Shown: positions 16,661 to 25,510 of the stretch, in pieces | Position numbering within the stretch: the stretch's first letter is position 1 | Layout of the letters: each line of letters begins with the position of its first letter | Translations under genes and position numbers: made by a program | Notes under the pieces: generated by a model | The model's input: only the letters and a program-made list of their open reading frames with translations | The model's database searches: none | Told to the model about the DNA's origin: nothing | Source of the DNA: an uncultured bacterium | GTDB taxonomy: Bacteria > Cyanobacteriota > Vampirovibrionia > Gastranaerophilales > Gastranaerophilaceae | DNA: 64,000 bases | Direction of reading: 5' to 3' | NCBI GenBank assembly: GCA_949284985.1 | Contig: CASDWY010000031.1 | Span: forward strand, 22,393 to 86,392

Positions 16661-18249
16661 ACGAAGTTAAATTTCACAGTGACCTTGATAGGTTAATTGA
16701 GATTTTGCCCCCAAAGATAGGGCGGTACCTTAACAATGATAAGCTTAATGATGTAATAGAAATAGTTATGGATTTAGGCAGAGTGGCGGAAATTAGGCAC
16801 GCATCAGGGGAAACAGAATTTATAAGTGGTGAGCTCATCACAGATGATGATTTATCTTTTATCACCCAACGTATACCGGCTTTTACGAATGATAATCGTT
16901 CAGGAATAGCAGGAACTTTACATAGGATAAGCGCAATCAGAAATCGACAAGGAAAAGTGGTTGGGCTGACATGTCGTATTGGACGTGTTGTTACAGGGAC
17001 GATTGAATGTATAAAGGATTATGTATTAACAGGAAAAAGTATCTTGTTTTTAGGTCGACCCGGCGTAGGCAAGACAACTAAATTAAGAGAAATATCAAGG
17101 CTTGTAGCAGATGATTTAAAAAAGAGGGTTGTAATAGTTGATACATCGAATGAGATAGCCGGTGATGGAGATACACCTCATCCTGCAATTGGACATGCCA
17201 GACGTATGCAAGTATCGCAACCTGAACACCAAAAAGATATAATGATAGAAGCTGTTGAAAATCATACTCCGCAAGTTATTGTTGTTGATGAGATAGGGAC
17301 AGAAGAAGAAGCTCAAGCAGCAAGAACTATTGCAGAGCGTGGGGTCATGCTTATTGCAACAGCGCATGGTAATAAATTAGAAAACCTTATTAAGAACCCA
17401 ATTCTTTCAGATTTAGTAGGCGGTATACAGTCTGTGACGTTGGGTGATGATGAAGCTAAAAGACGTTCCAGTCAAAAGACTGTACTAGAACGTGAAAAAC
17501 AACCAACGTTTGATATTGTTATTGAAATTATAGATAGAAATACGTTGGCTGTTTATAAGGATACAGCGGAAGCGGTTGATTGTATTCTTAGAGGATGGCC
17601 GCTTAAGCCGGAAATTAGAAAAGTTGATCAAAAATATGATGAAAAGAAACCGTCTATTATTGATAAAGTAAATGAACTTGATAACAAAATCAATAAAGCC
17701 AATAGTATGAATTTTTCTTTTTCAAGACAGCAATATGTTGAGCAGGTTAAAAATTTCAAAAAGATATACATATATGCAGTTTCTCGAACAATTGTAGATA
17801 AGGTGCTTGAGCGTTTAGATTTAAATGCAGAGATAACGAAGAATATAGACGATGCGGACATAGTTATAGCCCATAAAAATTTTGCTAAAGGTGGTAATAA
17901 AATTTTAAGCTTGGCAAATGATTACAGATTGCCGATTTATTATGTGAGATCAAATTCTATGGCACAAATTCAAAAAGTAGTTAAAGAAGCATTAGGAATT
18001 AAAGAAAGTGCCGAAACGCTGCAAGGATACTACGATGATGCTGAACGTGCGCTTGATGAAGCAAAGAAAGCTATTGAGAAAATTCAACAAGGGGCATTGG
18101 ATGTTGAATTGGCACCACAAAGTCATCAGATTAGAAAGTTGCAGCATGAACTTGTAGAACAACACAATTTGCAATCAGAAAGTGTTGGCGAGGGCACAAC
18201 AAGAAGGTTGCGAATTGTAGGTGGAAAAGATTATAAAAATGCAGGATAG
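16657..18249 (+). CDS. Ycf45-type ATPase with C-terminal R3H domain
   Basis: About 530 residues. The AAA ATPase part resembles cyanobacterial and plastid Ycf45 and the SpoIIIAA family: Walker A GRPGVGKTT at 133-141, the segment VDTSNEIAGDGDTPHPAIGHARRM at 161-184 and Walker B VIVVDEIGT at 207-215. The C-terminal 43 residues look like an R3H single-strand nucleic acid binding domain (RKLQHELVEQH, RRLRIVGG). The start is ATG 16657, with GAAAGGA 5 nt upstream and overlapping the small ORF before it. The role in bacteria is not established. It is one of the better pointers to a cyanobacterial relative. A terminator follows. Confidence 0.87.
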   Translation: MNEVKFHSDLDRLIEILPPKIGRYLNNDKLNDVIEIVMDLGRVAEIRHASGETEFISGELITDDDLSFITQRIPAFTNDNRSGIAGTLHRISAIRNRQGKVVGLTCRIGRVVTGTIECIKDYVLTGKSILFLGRPGVGKTTKLREISRLVADDLKKRVVIVDTSNEIAGDGDTPHPAIGHARRMQVSQPEHQKDIMIEAVENHTPQVIVVDEIGTEEEAQAARTIAERGVMLIATAHGNKLENLIKNPILSDLVGGIQSVTLGDDEAKRRSSQKTVLEREKQPTFDIVIEIIDRNTLAVYKDTAEAVDCILRGWPLKPEIRKVDQKYDEKKPSIIDKVNELDNKINKANSMNFSFSRQQYVEQVKNFKKIYIYAVSRTIVDKVLERLDLNAEITKNIDDADIVIAHKNFAKGGNKILSLANDYRLPIYYVRSNSMAQIQKVVKEALGIKESAETLQGYYDDAERALDEAKKAIEKIQQGALDVELAPQSHQIRKLQHELVEQHNLQSESVGEGTTRRLRIVGGKDYKNAG

Positions 18250-18251
18250 TT

Positions 18252-18282
18252 AAAAAAGGGAGAGCGTGTATCTCCCTTTTTT
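18252..18282 (+). terminator. Intrinsic terminator after the Ycf45-R3H gene
   Basis: AAAAAAGGGAGA (18252-18263) pairs with TCTCCCTTTTTT (18271-18282) around GCGTGTA, followed by more T. Confidence 0.93.
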
Positions 18283-18429
18283 ATTTTATATTGTGTCCGC
18301 TAAACTGTTGCTAAATATGGTGTTTACCTGTTTACTTTTTGTAAAAATATCTTAATATAGAGCTTAATAAAAGCAACTTTTTTTCTTGTTGTGCATTAAA
18401 ATATACGAGTACAAACAGCTAGTGTGAAG

Positions 18430-19869
18430 ATGAACATAAACATTAATAACAGTCCTGCATTTCAAGGCGGAACGAACCCGGCTGCATTAAAAAAAGCCGG
18501 TAATAAAGCCAAATTGGTTCTGTATGATTTGCCTAAGGGAATAGTTATAGAAAATAATAAATTGGGCTCGTTTTTTAAAAAGGTGAGCCGTAATGTTTCT
18601 GCACCTGAACAACGTCTTATAATGGGCGTTACTGCTTTGTTCTCACAGCCATATATAGATTTAAACAATAAACGTGTTAACGAGGAGACACGTTTGATGT
18701 CATTTTCACGTACTCTTGCAAAAATAATAGTAGGTACTACAGTTGGGGTTTTAGTTCGAAAAGGATGTACAAAAGTTGTTAGTAAGTATACACAGATGGA
18801 TGCTGTTGCAAAAACTAAAGAAATAGGATTGTGGGCTAAACCGAAATTAAAGCATTCTTTTCTTGCACCGGATTGTGTGAGAACTTATAACAAAGATTAT
18901 CATCTTAATTATGTAAATGCTTTGGGCAGTGTGTCGGGTATTCTTGTATCATTGTTTACTAATTTTTTGATTGATGCGCCGTTAACACAAATAATGACTA
19001 ATGGTGTATTTAAGTTTCTTAAAAACGTAGATGAAAAACCGACACAAAATGCAAAAGATAGTAAAAGCAAAATTATTTCACACAAAAGCACTAATTTACT
19101 TGAGGCGAAAAAAATTAGTTTTTCCGGAAATTCTGCTGCCACTGGAATAGAGATTGCCAAAAATGCATTTAAAAAGGTAAAAGTTAGCTTTTGGGAAAAG
19201 TTTGTACCTGATGAAAATAAAGATCCAATATTTAGTATTTTTGATCCAAGACGTTTAAAGCAATGGTTTTGGAAGAAAGTTTCAGTTAATCCTGGAAGTA
19301 TGTTAATGCATACAGGTGCGCTTGGTTGGGCGGCAAGTTCTGCTGCGCAAATTACAGGGATTATTCGTAATGATAAAATTGATTCTAGTAAGAAAAAATT
19401 CTTAATTCCTCAAGAGTTTGCTGATGCAGCAGGTAACATTGCTCTTTATTATTTGCTTACAGTTAGTTTTAAACGATTTGTTGAATCATTATTTGAAAAA
19501 GGCAAAATTCGTATAAAATATGTTATGGAACGAATTGAAAAAGAAGGTGCAAAGAAGAATCTATCTTTAGGTAATATTTTTAAAGGAGATAAGCCTGTAG
19601 CAGAATATTTAAGAGGGATTCCGAAAGCTAAGCGAGCATTTGCAGCTAGTAAAAATGGGGCAAGTATTTTGGCAACTCTTGTTGCAAGTGTGATTTCTTG
19701 TAATATTTTGACTCCATATATTAGGAATTTTTATGGTTCATATTGCCATGATTTATTAAGAAAGCGAAACGCAAAAATGAATGCTACTATTTTTGATATA
19801 AAGATGCATACTGGCGGATTAAATCAAAATATAAGTGATGATAGCCCGTTTAATAAATTTAAGATGTAA
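18430..19869 (+). CDS. Hypothetical multi-membrane protein, 479 residues
   Basis: Not recognised. It begins MNININNSPAFQGG, and a second F-x-G-N segment (ISFSGNSAATG) lies near residue 225. Hydrophobic stretches include LAKIIVGTTVGVLV, NALGSVSGILVSLFTNFLI, MLMHTGALGWAASSAA, GNIALYYLLTV and ILATLVASVISCNIL. The start could be GTG 18424 or ATG 18430; there is no clear ribosome binding site. Of the same general type as the proteins at 4740, 10908 and 43387. It precedes the radical SAM operon but is separated from it by a promoter. Confidence 0.72.
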   Translation: MNININNSPAFQGGTNPAALKKAGNKAKLVLYDLPKGIVIENNKLGSFFKKVSRNVSAPEQRLIMGVTALFSQPYIDLNNKRVNEETRLMSFSRTLAKIIVGTTVGVLVRKGCTKVVSKYTQMDAVAKTKEIGLWAKPKLKHSFLAPDCVRTYNKDYHLNYVNALGSVSGILVSLFTNFLIDAPLTQIMTNGVFKFLKNVDEKPTQNAKDSKSKIISHKSTNLLEAKKISFSGNSAATGIEIAKNAFKKVKVSFWEKFVPDENKDPIFSIFDPRRLKQWFWKKVSVNPGSMLMHTGALGWAASSAAQITGIIRNDKIDSSKKKFLIPQEFADAAGNIALYYLLTVSFKRFVESLFEKGKIRIKYVMERIEKEGAKKNLSLGNIFKGDKPVAEYLRGIPKAKRAFAASKNGASILATLVASVISCNILTPYIRNFYGSYCHDLLRKRNAKMNATIFDIKMHTGGLNQNISDDSPFNKFKM

Positions 19870-19879
19870 TGTTGAAATT

Positions 19880-19908
19880 TTGACAGTAATCTTTTGTGTG
19901 GGTAAAAT
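19880..19908 (+). promoter_or_regulatory. Promoter placed for a leaderless mRNA
   Basis: TTGACA (19880-19885) and TAAAAT (19903-19908) are 17 bp apart. The ATG of the radical SAM gene starts 7 nt after the -10 box, where transcription would begin. No ribosome binding site is present. Confidence 0.65.
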
Positions 19909-19914
19909 TAAAGA

Positions 19915-21318
19915 ATGAAAAAGATTTTATTAATTTATCCGCCATCAGTGGTGATGAATAGAGAGGATAGATGTCAACAACCGGTAAAAGAGTTGTTGAC
20001 GATACCTCCACTTCCGCCCACAGATTTAATGTATATGGCAGCAGTAGCAAGAGATTGCGGATGTATTTGTAAGATAAGAGATTATAGCCTCGGTAGACAT
20101 GGATGGGACGATTATAGGAAAGATTTAGTTGACTTTAAGCCTGATATTATTGTTGTGAATGTTGCGACACCAACTTTGGCTGAGGATTTATCTGTTTTGG
20201 CGGTTGCAAAGGAAGTTCTTCCCAAAGTATTAACAATAGCTAAAGGTGCATATTTCCTTGTAAAGAATACGGAAGTGCTTAAAGAATACACTAGTTTGGA
20301 TGTTATAATAAGAGGAGAGCCTGAGTTTACATTTAAAGAAATTGTTATTGGAAATGATTTTGAAAAAATTAAGGGCATAACGTACAGGCAAGGCGGATGT
20401 GTATATAATAATGAGTCTAGAGAATTTATTTCTAATTTAGATGAACTCCCTTTTCCGGCAAGAGAGCTTGTAGATATGGAAATTTACCGCAGACCGGATA
20501 ATAACAAAAAGCAGGCAGTAATTAAAGTTTCCAGGGGGTGTCCGTTTCATTGTTTTTTTTGTCTTGCAACGCCGGTGTCAGGTTCGGTTGTTAGAAAACG
20601 TTCTGTTAATAATATTATTGCAGAAATTAAAGAGTGTAAAGAAAAGTATGGAGTTAATAATTTTCTGTTTTGGTCAGATATTTTTGATTTGGACAGAAAT
20701 TGGACGGTTATGTTATGTCAAAAAATAATTGAGGAAAAACTTAATATAGTGTGGTCAGCAAATACCAGAGCAGACACTGCGGATTTAGAATTGGCAAAAT
20801 TAATGAAAAAATCAGGTTGTGGATTAGTTTCAATTGGTATTGAGTCAGGTTCACAATATATGCTTGACAAAATGGGGAAAAAGATTACCCTGGAACAAGT
20901 AGAAACAACAGTAAAAGCTTTTAGGACAGCAAAAATTAAAGTATACGGTTATTTTGTATTGGGGCTTCCTTGGGAAACAGAAAAAACAGCAAGAGAAACT
21001 ATTGAGTTTGCCAAAAAATTAGATATAAATTATGCTAATTTTTATACGGCTACTGTTTTTCCCGGGTCAAGATTTTGGGATTATGCACTTGAAAATGGGC
21101 TTTTTGACAAAGATGATAAGTATAAAAGTGCCTATTATTACCCTTCTGTAAAAACGCATGAACTTTCTAAAGATAGGGTTTTTGAGTTGCATAAAACTGC
21201 AGTAAGAGCTTTTTATTTAAGATGGTCTTTTGTCTTTAAAACATTGTTCGAAATAAAATCTTTTACGGAATTAAAAAGTTATTTTGTTGCAGGTTTGCGG
21301 CTTTTATTTAAAAGGTAG
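19915..21318 (+). CDS. Cobalamin-binding-domain radical SAM protein
   Basis: A 467-residue enzyme with an N-terminal B12-binding-like Rossmann domain (KILLIYPPSVV, PDIIVVNVATPT, residues 1-150) and a radical SAM domain with C209-x3-C213-x2-C216 in SRGCPFHCFFC. A C-terminal extension to residue 467 follows. Members methylate or rearrange unreactive carbons; the substrate cannot be read here. It leads a tight operon: a Flp-like peptide starts 19 nt after its stop, then two zinc dehydrogenases. Transcription is probably from the leaderless-type promoter just before it. Confidence 0.88.
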   Translation: MKKILLIYPPSVVMNREDRCQQPVKELLTIPPLPPTDLMYMAAVARDCGCICKIRDYSLGRHGWDDYRKDLVDFKPDIIVVNVATPTLAEDLSVLAVAKEVLPKVLTIAKGAYFLVKNTEVLKEYTSLDVIIRGEPEFTFKEIVIGNDFEKIKGITYRQGGCVYNNESREFISNLDELPFPARELVDMEIYRRPDNNKKQAVIKVSRGCPFHCFFCLATPVSGSVVRKRSVNNIIAEIKECKEKYGVNNFLFWSDIFDLDRNWTVMLCQKIIEEKLNIVWSANTRADTADLELAKLMKKSGCGLVSIGIESGSQYMLDKMGKKITLEQVETTVKAFRTAKIKVYGYFVLGLPWETEKTARETIEFAKKLDINYANFYTATVFPGSRFWDYALENGLFDKDDKYKSAYYYPSVKTHELSKDRVFELHKTAVRAFYLRWSFVFKTLFEIKSFTELKSYFVAGLRLLFKR

Positions 21319-21337
21319 TTTGTTGGTGGTATATTTG

Positions 21338-21520
21338 ATGTGTAATATGAAAGCAGCACAAGGATTAATTGAATATATTTTGGTTTTTCTCTTTGCAACA
21401 GTTGTATTGTATTTCTTTGCGTCAAAAATTGATTTATCTAAACTAAAAGGATTTGCAGTTTATGGTGTAAAGAAACAAGGTTCGGTTAATAAAATAATCT
21501 TGCCGGCTATGACGGAGTGA
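21338..21520 (+). CDS. Flp/TadE-like small pilin-type peptide
   Basis: A 60-residue peptide. AAQGLIEYILVFLFATVVLYF matches the Flp pilin pattern: a short leader ending in Gly-type residues, a Glu at position +5-like spacing and a single hydrophobic helix. The tail is polar. GGTGGT stands 7 nt before ATG 21338. It sits between a radical SAM gene and two dehydrogenase genes, and no tad/flp assembly gene is nearby. Alternatives are a TadE-like pseudopilin or a plain single-span membrane peptide. Confidence 0.7.
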   Translation: MCNMKAAQGLIEYILVFLFATVVLYFFASKIDLSKLKGFAVYGVKKQGSVNKIILPAMTE

Positions 21521-21526
21521 TAGAGG

Positions 21527-22540
21527 ATGAGAGCAGCAGTAGTTGATAATGAAAAGATAGTTGAAAAAAATATTGAAAAGCCTATTTTAAGAGGCAAAGG
21601 AGCGTTAATTAAAGTTTTAGGTTGTGGGCTTTGTGGGTCTGATATCGTAAAATTTAAACATAAAATTGCAAATAATAATGCGGTGCTCGGGCATGAAATA
21701 GTTGGAGAGATTGTTGAAATTAATTCCCAGACTGAGTTTAAAGTAGGGGATAAAATTGTTATGGGGCATCATTATCCTTGCTTTAAATGTGTTTATTGTA
21801 AAGGTGAAAATTATTCGATGTGTTCTGTATTTAAGTCTTCAAATATAATTCCCGGAGGATTTGCAGAGTATATTGTAGCAGATGAAAATCATTTAAAACA
21901 AACAGTTTTTAAAGTGCCGGATAATTTGGATGACCAAGAAGCATCTTTTTTAGAGCCTTTATCTTGTTGTATTAGAGCAGTAAGACGTGCGGAGTTAAAG
22001 CCGTCTTCGAAAGTTTTGGTGCTAGGGTTAGGTTCGATAGGCTTTCTGATGGGACAAGCATTAAAATCTTTTGGGCATGAGGTTGTTGGTGCAGATTTGT
22101 CAGAGGAGCGATTGGAGCTTGCTAAGAAGCATGGCTTTGATTATACTGTTAAGTCATCAAATTTAGTAGAAAAATCTGCTTTAGAAATAAAAAAAGTTAC
22201 ACAAAAAGAAGGAGTTGATGCTGTATTTATGACTTCCGGTTCGGAGAAGACTTTTGAACTTTGTTTAAAAAGTATTAGAAACGGTGGAACGATATTGGTT
22301 TTTTCATCGGTTCCTGAAGATAGGTTTGGTTTTTCGAACAATGATATTTATTATAGAGAGCTTAAGATTTTGGGAAGTTATTCCCCATCCCCGGCGGATA
22401 TAGCTCAGTCTATGGAGTTTTTAAAAACAGGTCGAGTACAAGTTAAAGGTATTTCTGTTGAGTATTCTCTAAATGAAGTTCAGCAGGCTATAGATGACAC
22501 ATTAGGACATAAAATTTTTAAGGCGTATATAAAAATATGA
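21527..22540 (+). CDS. Zinc-dependent medium-chain dehydrogenase (first of two)
   Basis: A 337-residue alcohol or polyol dehydrogenase. The catalytic zinc ligands C36 (GLCGSD) and H56-E57, and structural zinc cysteines C85, C88, C91 and C99, are all present. The NAD(P)-binding fold shows VLGLGSIGFLMGQ. It starts 6 nt after the pilin-like gene and overlaps the next dehydrogenase by ATGA. The substrate is unknown; sorbitol/threonine dehydrogenase-like proteins are the nearest broad group. Confidence 0.88.
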   Translation: MRAAVVDNEKIVEKNIEKPILRGKGALIKVLGCGLCGSDIVKFKHKIANNNAVLGHEIVGEIVEINSQTEFKVGDKIVMGHHYPCFKCVYCKGENYSMCSVFKSSNIIPGGFAEYIVADENHLKQTVFKVPDNLDDQEASFLEPLSCCIRAVRRAELKPSSKVLVLGLGSIGFLMGQALKSFGHEVVGADLSEERLELAKKHGFDYTVKSSNLVEKSALEIKKVTQKEGVDAVFMTSGSEKTFELCLKSIRNGGTILVFSSVPEDRFGFSNNDIYYRELKILGSYSPSPADIAQSMEFLKTGRVQVKGISVEYSLNEVQQAIDDTLGHKIFKAYIKI

Positions 22541-23574
22541 AAATGAAAGCTATTCAATATTGGGGAATAAATGACATAAGGTATGAAGAAGTGGAAGTGA
22601 AAGAGCCACAAAAAGGTGAGGTGCTTGTTAAGGTTGAGGCAGCGTTAACTTGTGGTACAGATGTAAAGACATATAGACGCTCTCATCCTGTGCTTATAAA
22701 AAGTATTCCTTCAGGCTTTGGACATGAATTTTCCGGAGTTGTAGCTAAAGTTGGAGCGGGTGTTAGCAGCTTTAAAGTAGGAGATAGAGTTGTTGCCGCA
22801 AATTCAGCGCCTTGTGGAAAGTGTTTTTTTTGTCGTCAAGAACAATATAATTTGTGCGAGCATTTGGAATTTTTAAATGGAGCTTACGCTGAATATATTA
22901 CTGTACCTAAAAGGATTGTTGAAAAAAATATGATACAATTACCTCATAATTTACCTTTTGAACTTGCAGCTTTTGCAGAGCCATTAGCCAATGTTGTTCA
23001 TGGAGTTGAAAGAACAGGTATTAAAAAGGGAGATGTTGTTGGTGTAGTTGGGACTGGACCTATAGGGTTAATGTTTGCCAGATTGGCAAAATTGAAAGGT
23101 GCAACAGTAATTTCAGCAGGAAGAAATCCTGAAAAATTAAAATTAGCAAAAGAGTTTGCTAGTGTGGATGAAGTTGTGGATTTGAAGAAGTATGCAAATC
23201 CTGAAAAAATATTTAAATCTTTGTCCAGAGAAGGCAAAGGGTTAGATGTTGCAGTTGAGTGTGTTGGCTTGCCTGAAATTTGGGAATTGATTATGCGTTG
23301 TGTTAGAAAAGGTGGAATTGTGCATTTTTTTGGTGGGTGCAAATCCGGTTCAACTATTAGTCTTGATACAACGCATTTGCATTATGATGATATAAAAATA
23401 ATGAGCGTCTTTCACCATACACCTAAATATTTTAGAATGGCTTTGGATTTAATTGCGGCTGGTCATGTTGATGTTGAAAAATTAATTGGTAAAAAAATGA
23501 AGCTTTCTCAAGCAAAAGAGGCCTTAGAAATTCATGAACGAGGTGAAGCTGTAAAAGTGCTTCTTACTCCTTAA
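22537..23574 (+). CDS. Zinc-dependent medium-chain dehydrogenase (second of two)
   Basis: A 345-residue relative of the preceding enzyme, with C39 (LTCGTD), H63-E64, structural C93, C96, C99 and C107, and the nucleotide fold VVGTGPIGLMFARLAK. The two are distinct paralogues and not a recent duplication, judging by their low visible identity. Co-expression by start-stop overlap suggests that they act on the same or successive substrates. It ends against convergent dxr with a 10-nt overlap. Confidence 0.88.
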   Translation: MKMKAIQYWGINDIRYEEVEVKEPQKGEVLVKVEAALTCGTDVKTYRRSHPVLIKSIPSGFGHEFSGVVAKVGAGVSSFKVGDRVVAANSAPCGKCFFCRQEQYNLCEHLEFLNGAYAEYITVPKRIVEKNMIQLPHNLPFELAAFAEPLANVVHGVERTGIKKGDVVGVVGTGPIGLMFARLAKLKGATVISAGRNPEKLKLAKEFASVDEVVDLKKYANPEKIFKSLSREGKGLDVAVECVGLPEIWELIMRCVRKGGIVHFFGGCKSGSTISLDTTHLHYDDIKIMSVFHHTPKYFRMALDLIAAGHVDVEKLIGKKMKLSQAKEALEIHERGEAVKVLLTP

Positions 23575-24718
23575 TTAAAAGATTGTTAATAATTTCACGA
23601 GTTTGTTTTCGTGTTTTTTCATCTAGTTCTAAAATTTGTTCAAGTGATGCATTTTCAATAGGTTTGTGAGTGTTAAGTACTGATTTTGTAATTTCTGTTA
23701 TATCAGTAAGTCTTATTTTACCGTCAAGAAAAGCCATAACTGCTTCTTCGTTAGCTGCATTTAACACGGTTGGGAATGTTTTCCCTTTTATACCTGCTTC
23801 AAAGGCAATTTTAAGTGCTGGAAATTTTTCAAAATCCGGGTTTTCAAAGGTTAATTGAGCAATTTTAGAGAAGTCAAAGCTGTTTGATTCAATTCCTTTA
23901 ATACGTTTAGGATATGTTAAAGCGTACTGTATTGGGATATGCATGCTAGGTAAGCCCATTTGAGCGATTATACTGCCGTCTTCGTGCTCTATTGCGCTAT
24001 GAATAATGCTTTGTGGGTGAATTACAACTTTTATATCTTTATAATCCATATTAAAAAGATGATGAGCTTCAATAACTTCAAGACCTTTGTTCATGAGCGT
24101 AGCAGAATCAATTGTTATTTTTCTGCCCATGTTCCATCTTGGGTGGTTCAAAGCTTCATTTGCTGTTGCTGATTTTATTTCTTCAATTGACTTATTGCGG
24201 AATGGACCGCCAGAAGCTGTTATTATAAGTTTTTTAGGTTTTACTCCGTTTAAACATTGAAAAATTGCGCTGTGTTCGCTATCAACCGGTAGAATTTTTA
24301 CGCCGTATTCTTTTGCTAGCGGCATAACTATATCTCCTGCCATTACTAATGTTTCTTTATTTGCCAGAGCGATATTTTTTTTATTTTTTATTGCTGCAAT
24401 TGTAGGCTTTAATCCGATTTTACCTGAAACTGCAATCAAAACGATATCAATATCTTTGTCAGAAGACAATATTTCCAGACCTTCATCTCCATACAAAAAG
24501 TCAGTTTGTGGAAATTCATTAGACAGTTTCAATGCATCTTCTTTATCAAGGACACTTACTTTGCGCGGTGCAAATATTTTTATTTGTTCTTTTAAAAGAT
24601 TTATATTTTTTCCGGCTGCAAGTGACACAACTTCTATCTTTTCAGATAATTGTGAAATAACCTCAAGTGCTTGAGTTCCTATTGAACCTGTAGAGCCTAA
24701 AATGGATAACTTTTTCAT
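23564..24718 (-). CDS. dxr: 1-deoxy-D-xylulose 5-phosphate reductoisomerase
   Basis: The second step of the MEP isoprenoid pathway: DXP to MEP with NADPH. The 384-residue protein has GSTGSIG at 8-14 for NADPH, the metal and substrate segment PVDSEHSA, SGGPFRNKS, and HPRWNMGRKITIDSATLMNKG with the active-site loop. ispD and ispH of the same pathway are elsewhere in the window. Ordinary member. Confidence 0.96.
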   Translation of the reverse strand: MKKLSILGSTGSIGTQALEVISQLSEKIEVVSLAAGKNINLLKEQIKIFAPRKVSVLDKEDALKLSNEFPQTDFLYGDEGLEILSSDKDIDIVLIAVSGKIGLKPTIAAIKNKKNIALANKETLVMAGDIVMPLAKEYGVKILPVDSEHSAIFQCLNGVKPKKLIITASGGPFRNKSIEEIKSATANEALNHPRWNMGRKITIDSATLMNKGLEVIEAHHLFNMDYKDIKVVIHPQSIIHSAIEHEDGSIIAQMGLPSMHIPIQYALTYPKRIKGIESNSFDFSKIAQLTFENPDFEKFPALKIAFEAGIKGKTFPTVLNAANEEAVMAFLDGKIRLTDITEITKSVLNTHKPIENASLEQILELDEKTRKQTREIINNLLIKE

Positions 24719-24763
24719 ACGAAAAATTATATATCAAAACTTAAAAAAAACAATAAAATCCAT

Positions 24764-24793
24764 AAGCCTCACAAAAATTGATTTGTGAGGCTT
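24764..24793 (-). terminator. 12-bp hairpin after the DUF308 gene
   Basis: AAGCCTCACAAA (24764-24775) and TTTGTGAGGCTT (24782-24793) pair perfectly. The T tract that follows on the minus strand is interrupted. It separates the DUF308 gene from dxr. Confidence 0.7.
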
Positions 24794-24805
24794 GAGGTTA
24801 GGTTT

Positions 24806-25351
24806 TTAAATATTTTCAGCAATGTATTTTTTAGCTCCCGAGTAAAGTATAATCATAGAAATTCCGCTTATTAGCATGTTTATACCGATTAAAACACCTA
24901 TAACCCATATTGCGCTTAAAGGGAGTGCAAATATAATCAAAAGAGCAAGGATAAATTGCATAATGGCTGCAAATAAACCAATTATCCATTTTTTTGTAAT
25001 TTTTCGATTTTGTATTGATACCGCAAGTGTGTTGGCACCGTCAAAAATAAAGTAAATACCTATTATAAGTGTTAGCAGGAGCATGCTTATAATCGGTTGT
25101 GCGCTTAGATATGTGCCTAGTATTATCATTAATATACTTACCATGCCTGAAACCCATGGTGTATCAAGTTCTTTTCTTAAAATTATAGAGCTGATTAATT
25201 TATGTATTCCGGCGACAACAAGTCCTATACTGATAACAAGTGTTGCTGCAAGTGACATAAATTGAGGCATCAAAATTATTAAAATCCCAAGTATACTTAG
25301 TACAATTCCTTCTATGAGCAGAGTGTAAAAAAAATTTTTTGATGGATTCAT
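24806..25351 (-). CDS. DUF308/HdeD-family membrane protein
   Basis: A 181-residue protein with six predicted hydrophobic segments in three pairs (IVLSILGILIILMPQF, VISIGLVVAGIHKLI and so on), the layout of the HdeD family. HdeD is linked to acid resistance in enteric bacteria; the role here is unknown. AAGGAG precedes the ATG. Single gene with its own hairpin terminator. Confidence 0.85.
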   Translation of the reverse strand: MNPSKNFFYTLLIEGIVLSILGILIILMPQFMSLAATLVISIGLVVAGIHKLISSIILRKELDTPWVSGMVSILMIILGTYLSAQPIISMLLLTLIIGIYFIFDGANTLAVSIQNRKITKKWIIGLFAAIMQFILALLIIFALPLSAIWVIGVLIGINMLISGISMIILYSGAKKYIAENI

Positions 25352-25510
25352 TTTTATCTCCTTAAAATTTATATATTACTTATCAATAATTATGTAAAAT
25401 ATACCATTTATAATATCTTTGTTTTAGAGCCATAAGTGGAATTTTCGGAGTAATCTGTTTAGGTAATTTTTAATATTTATGGTATTATATTTTCGAAAAT
25501 AAGGAGAATT

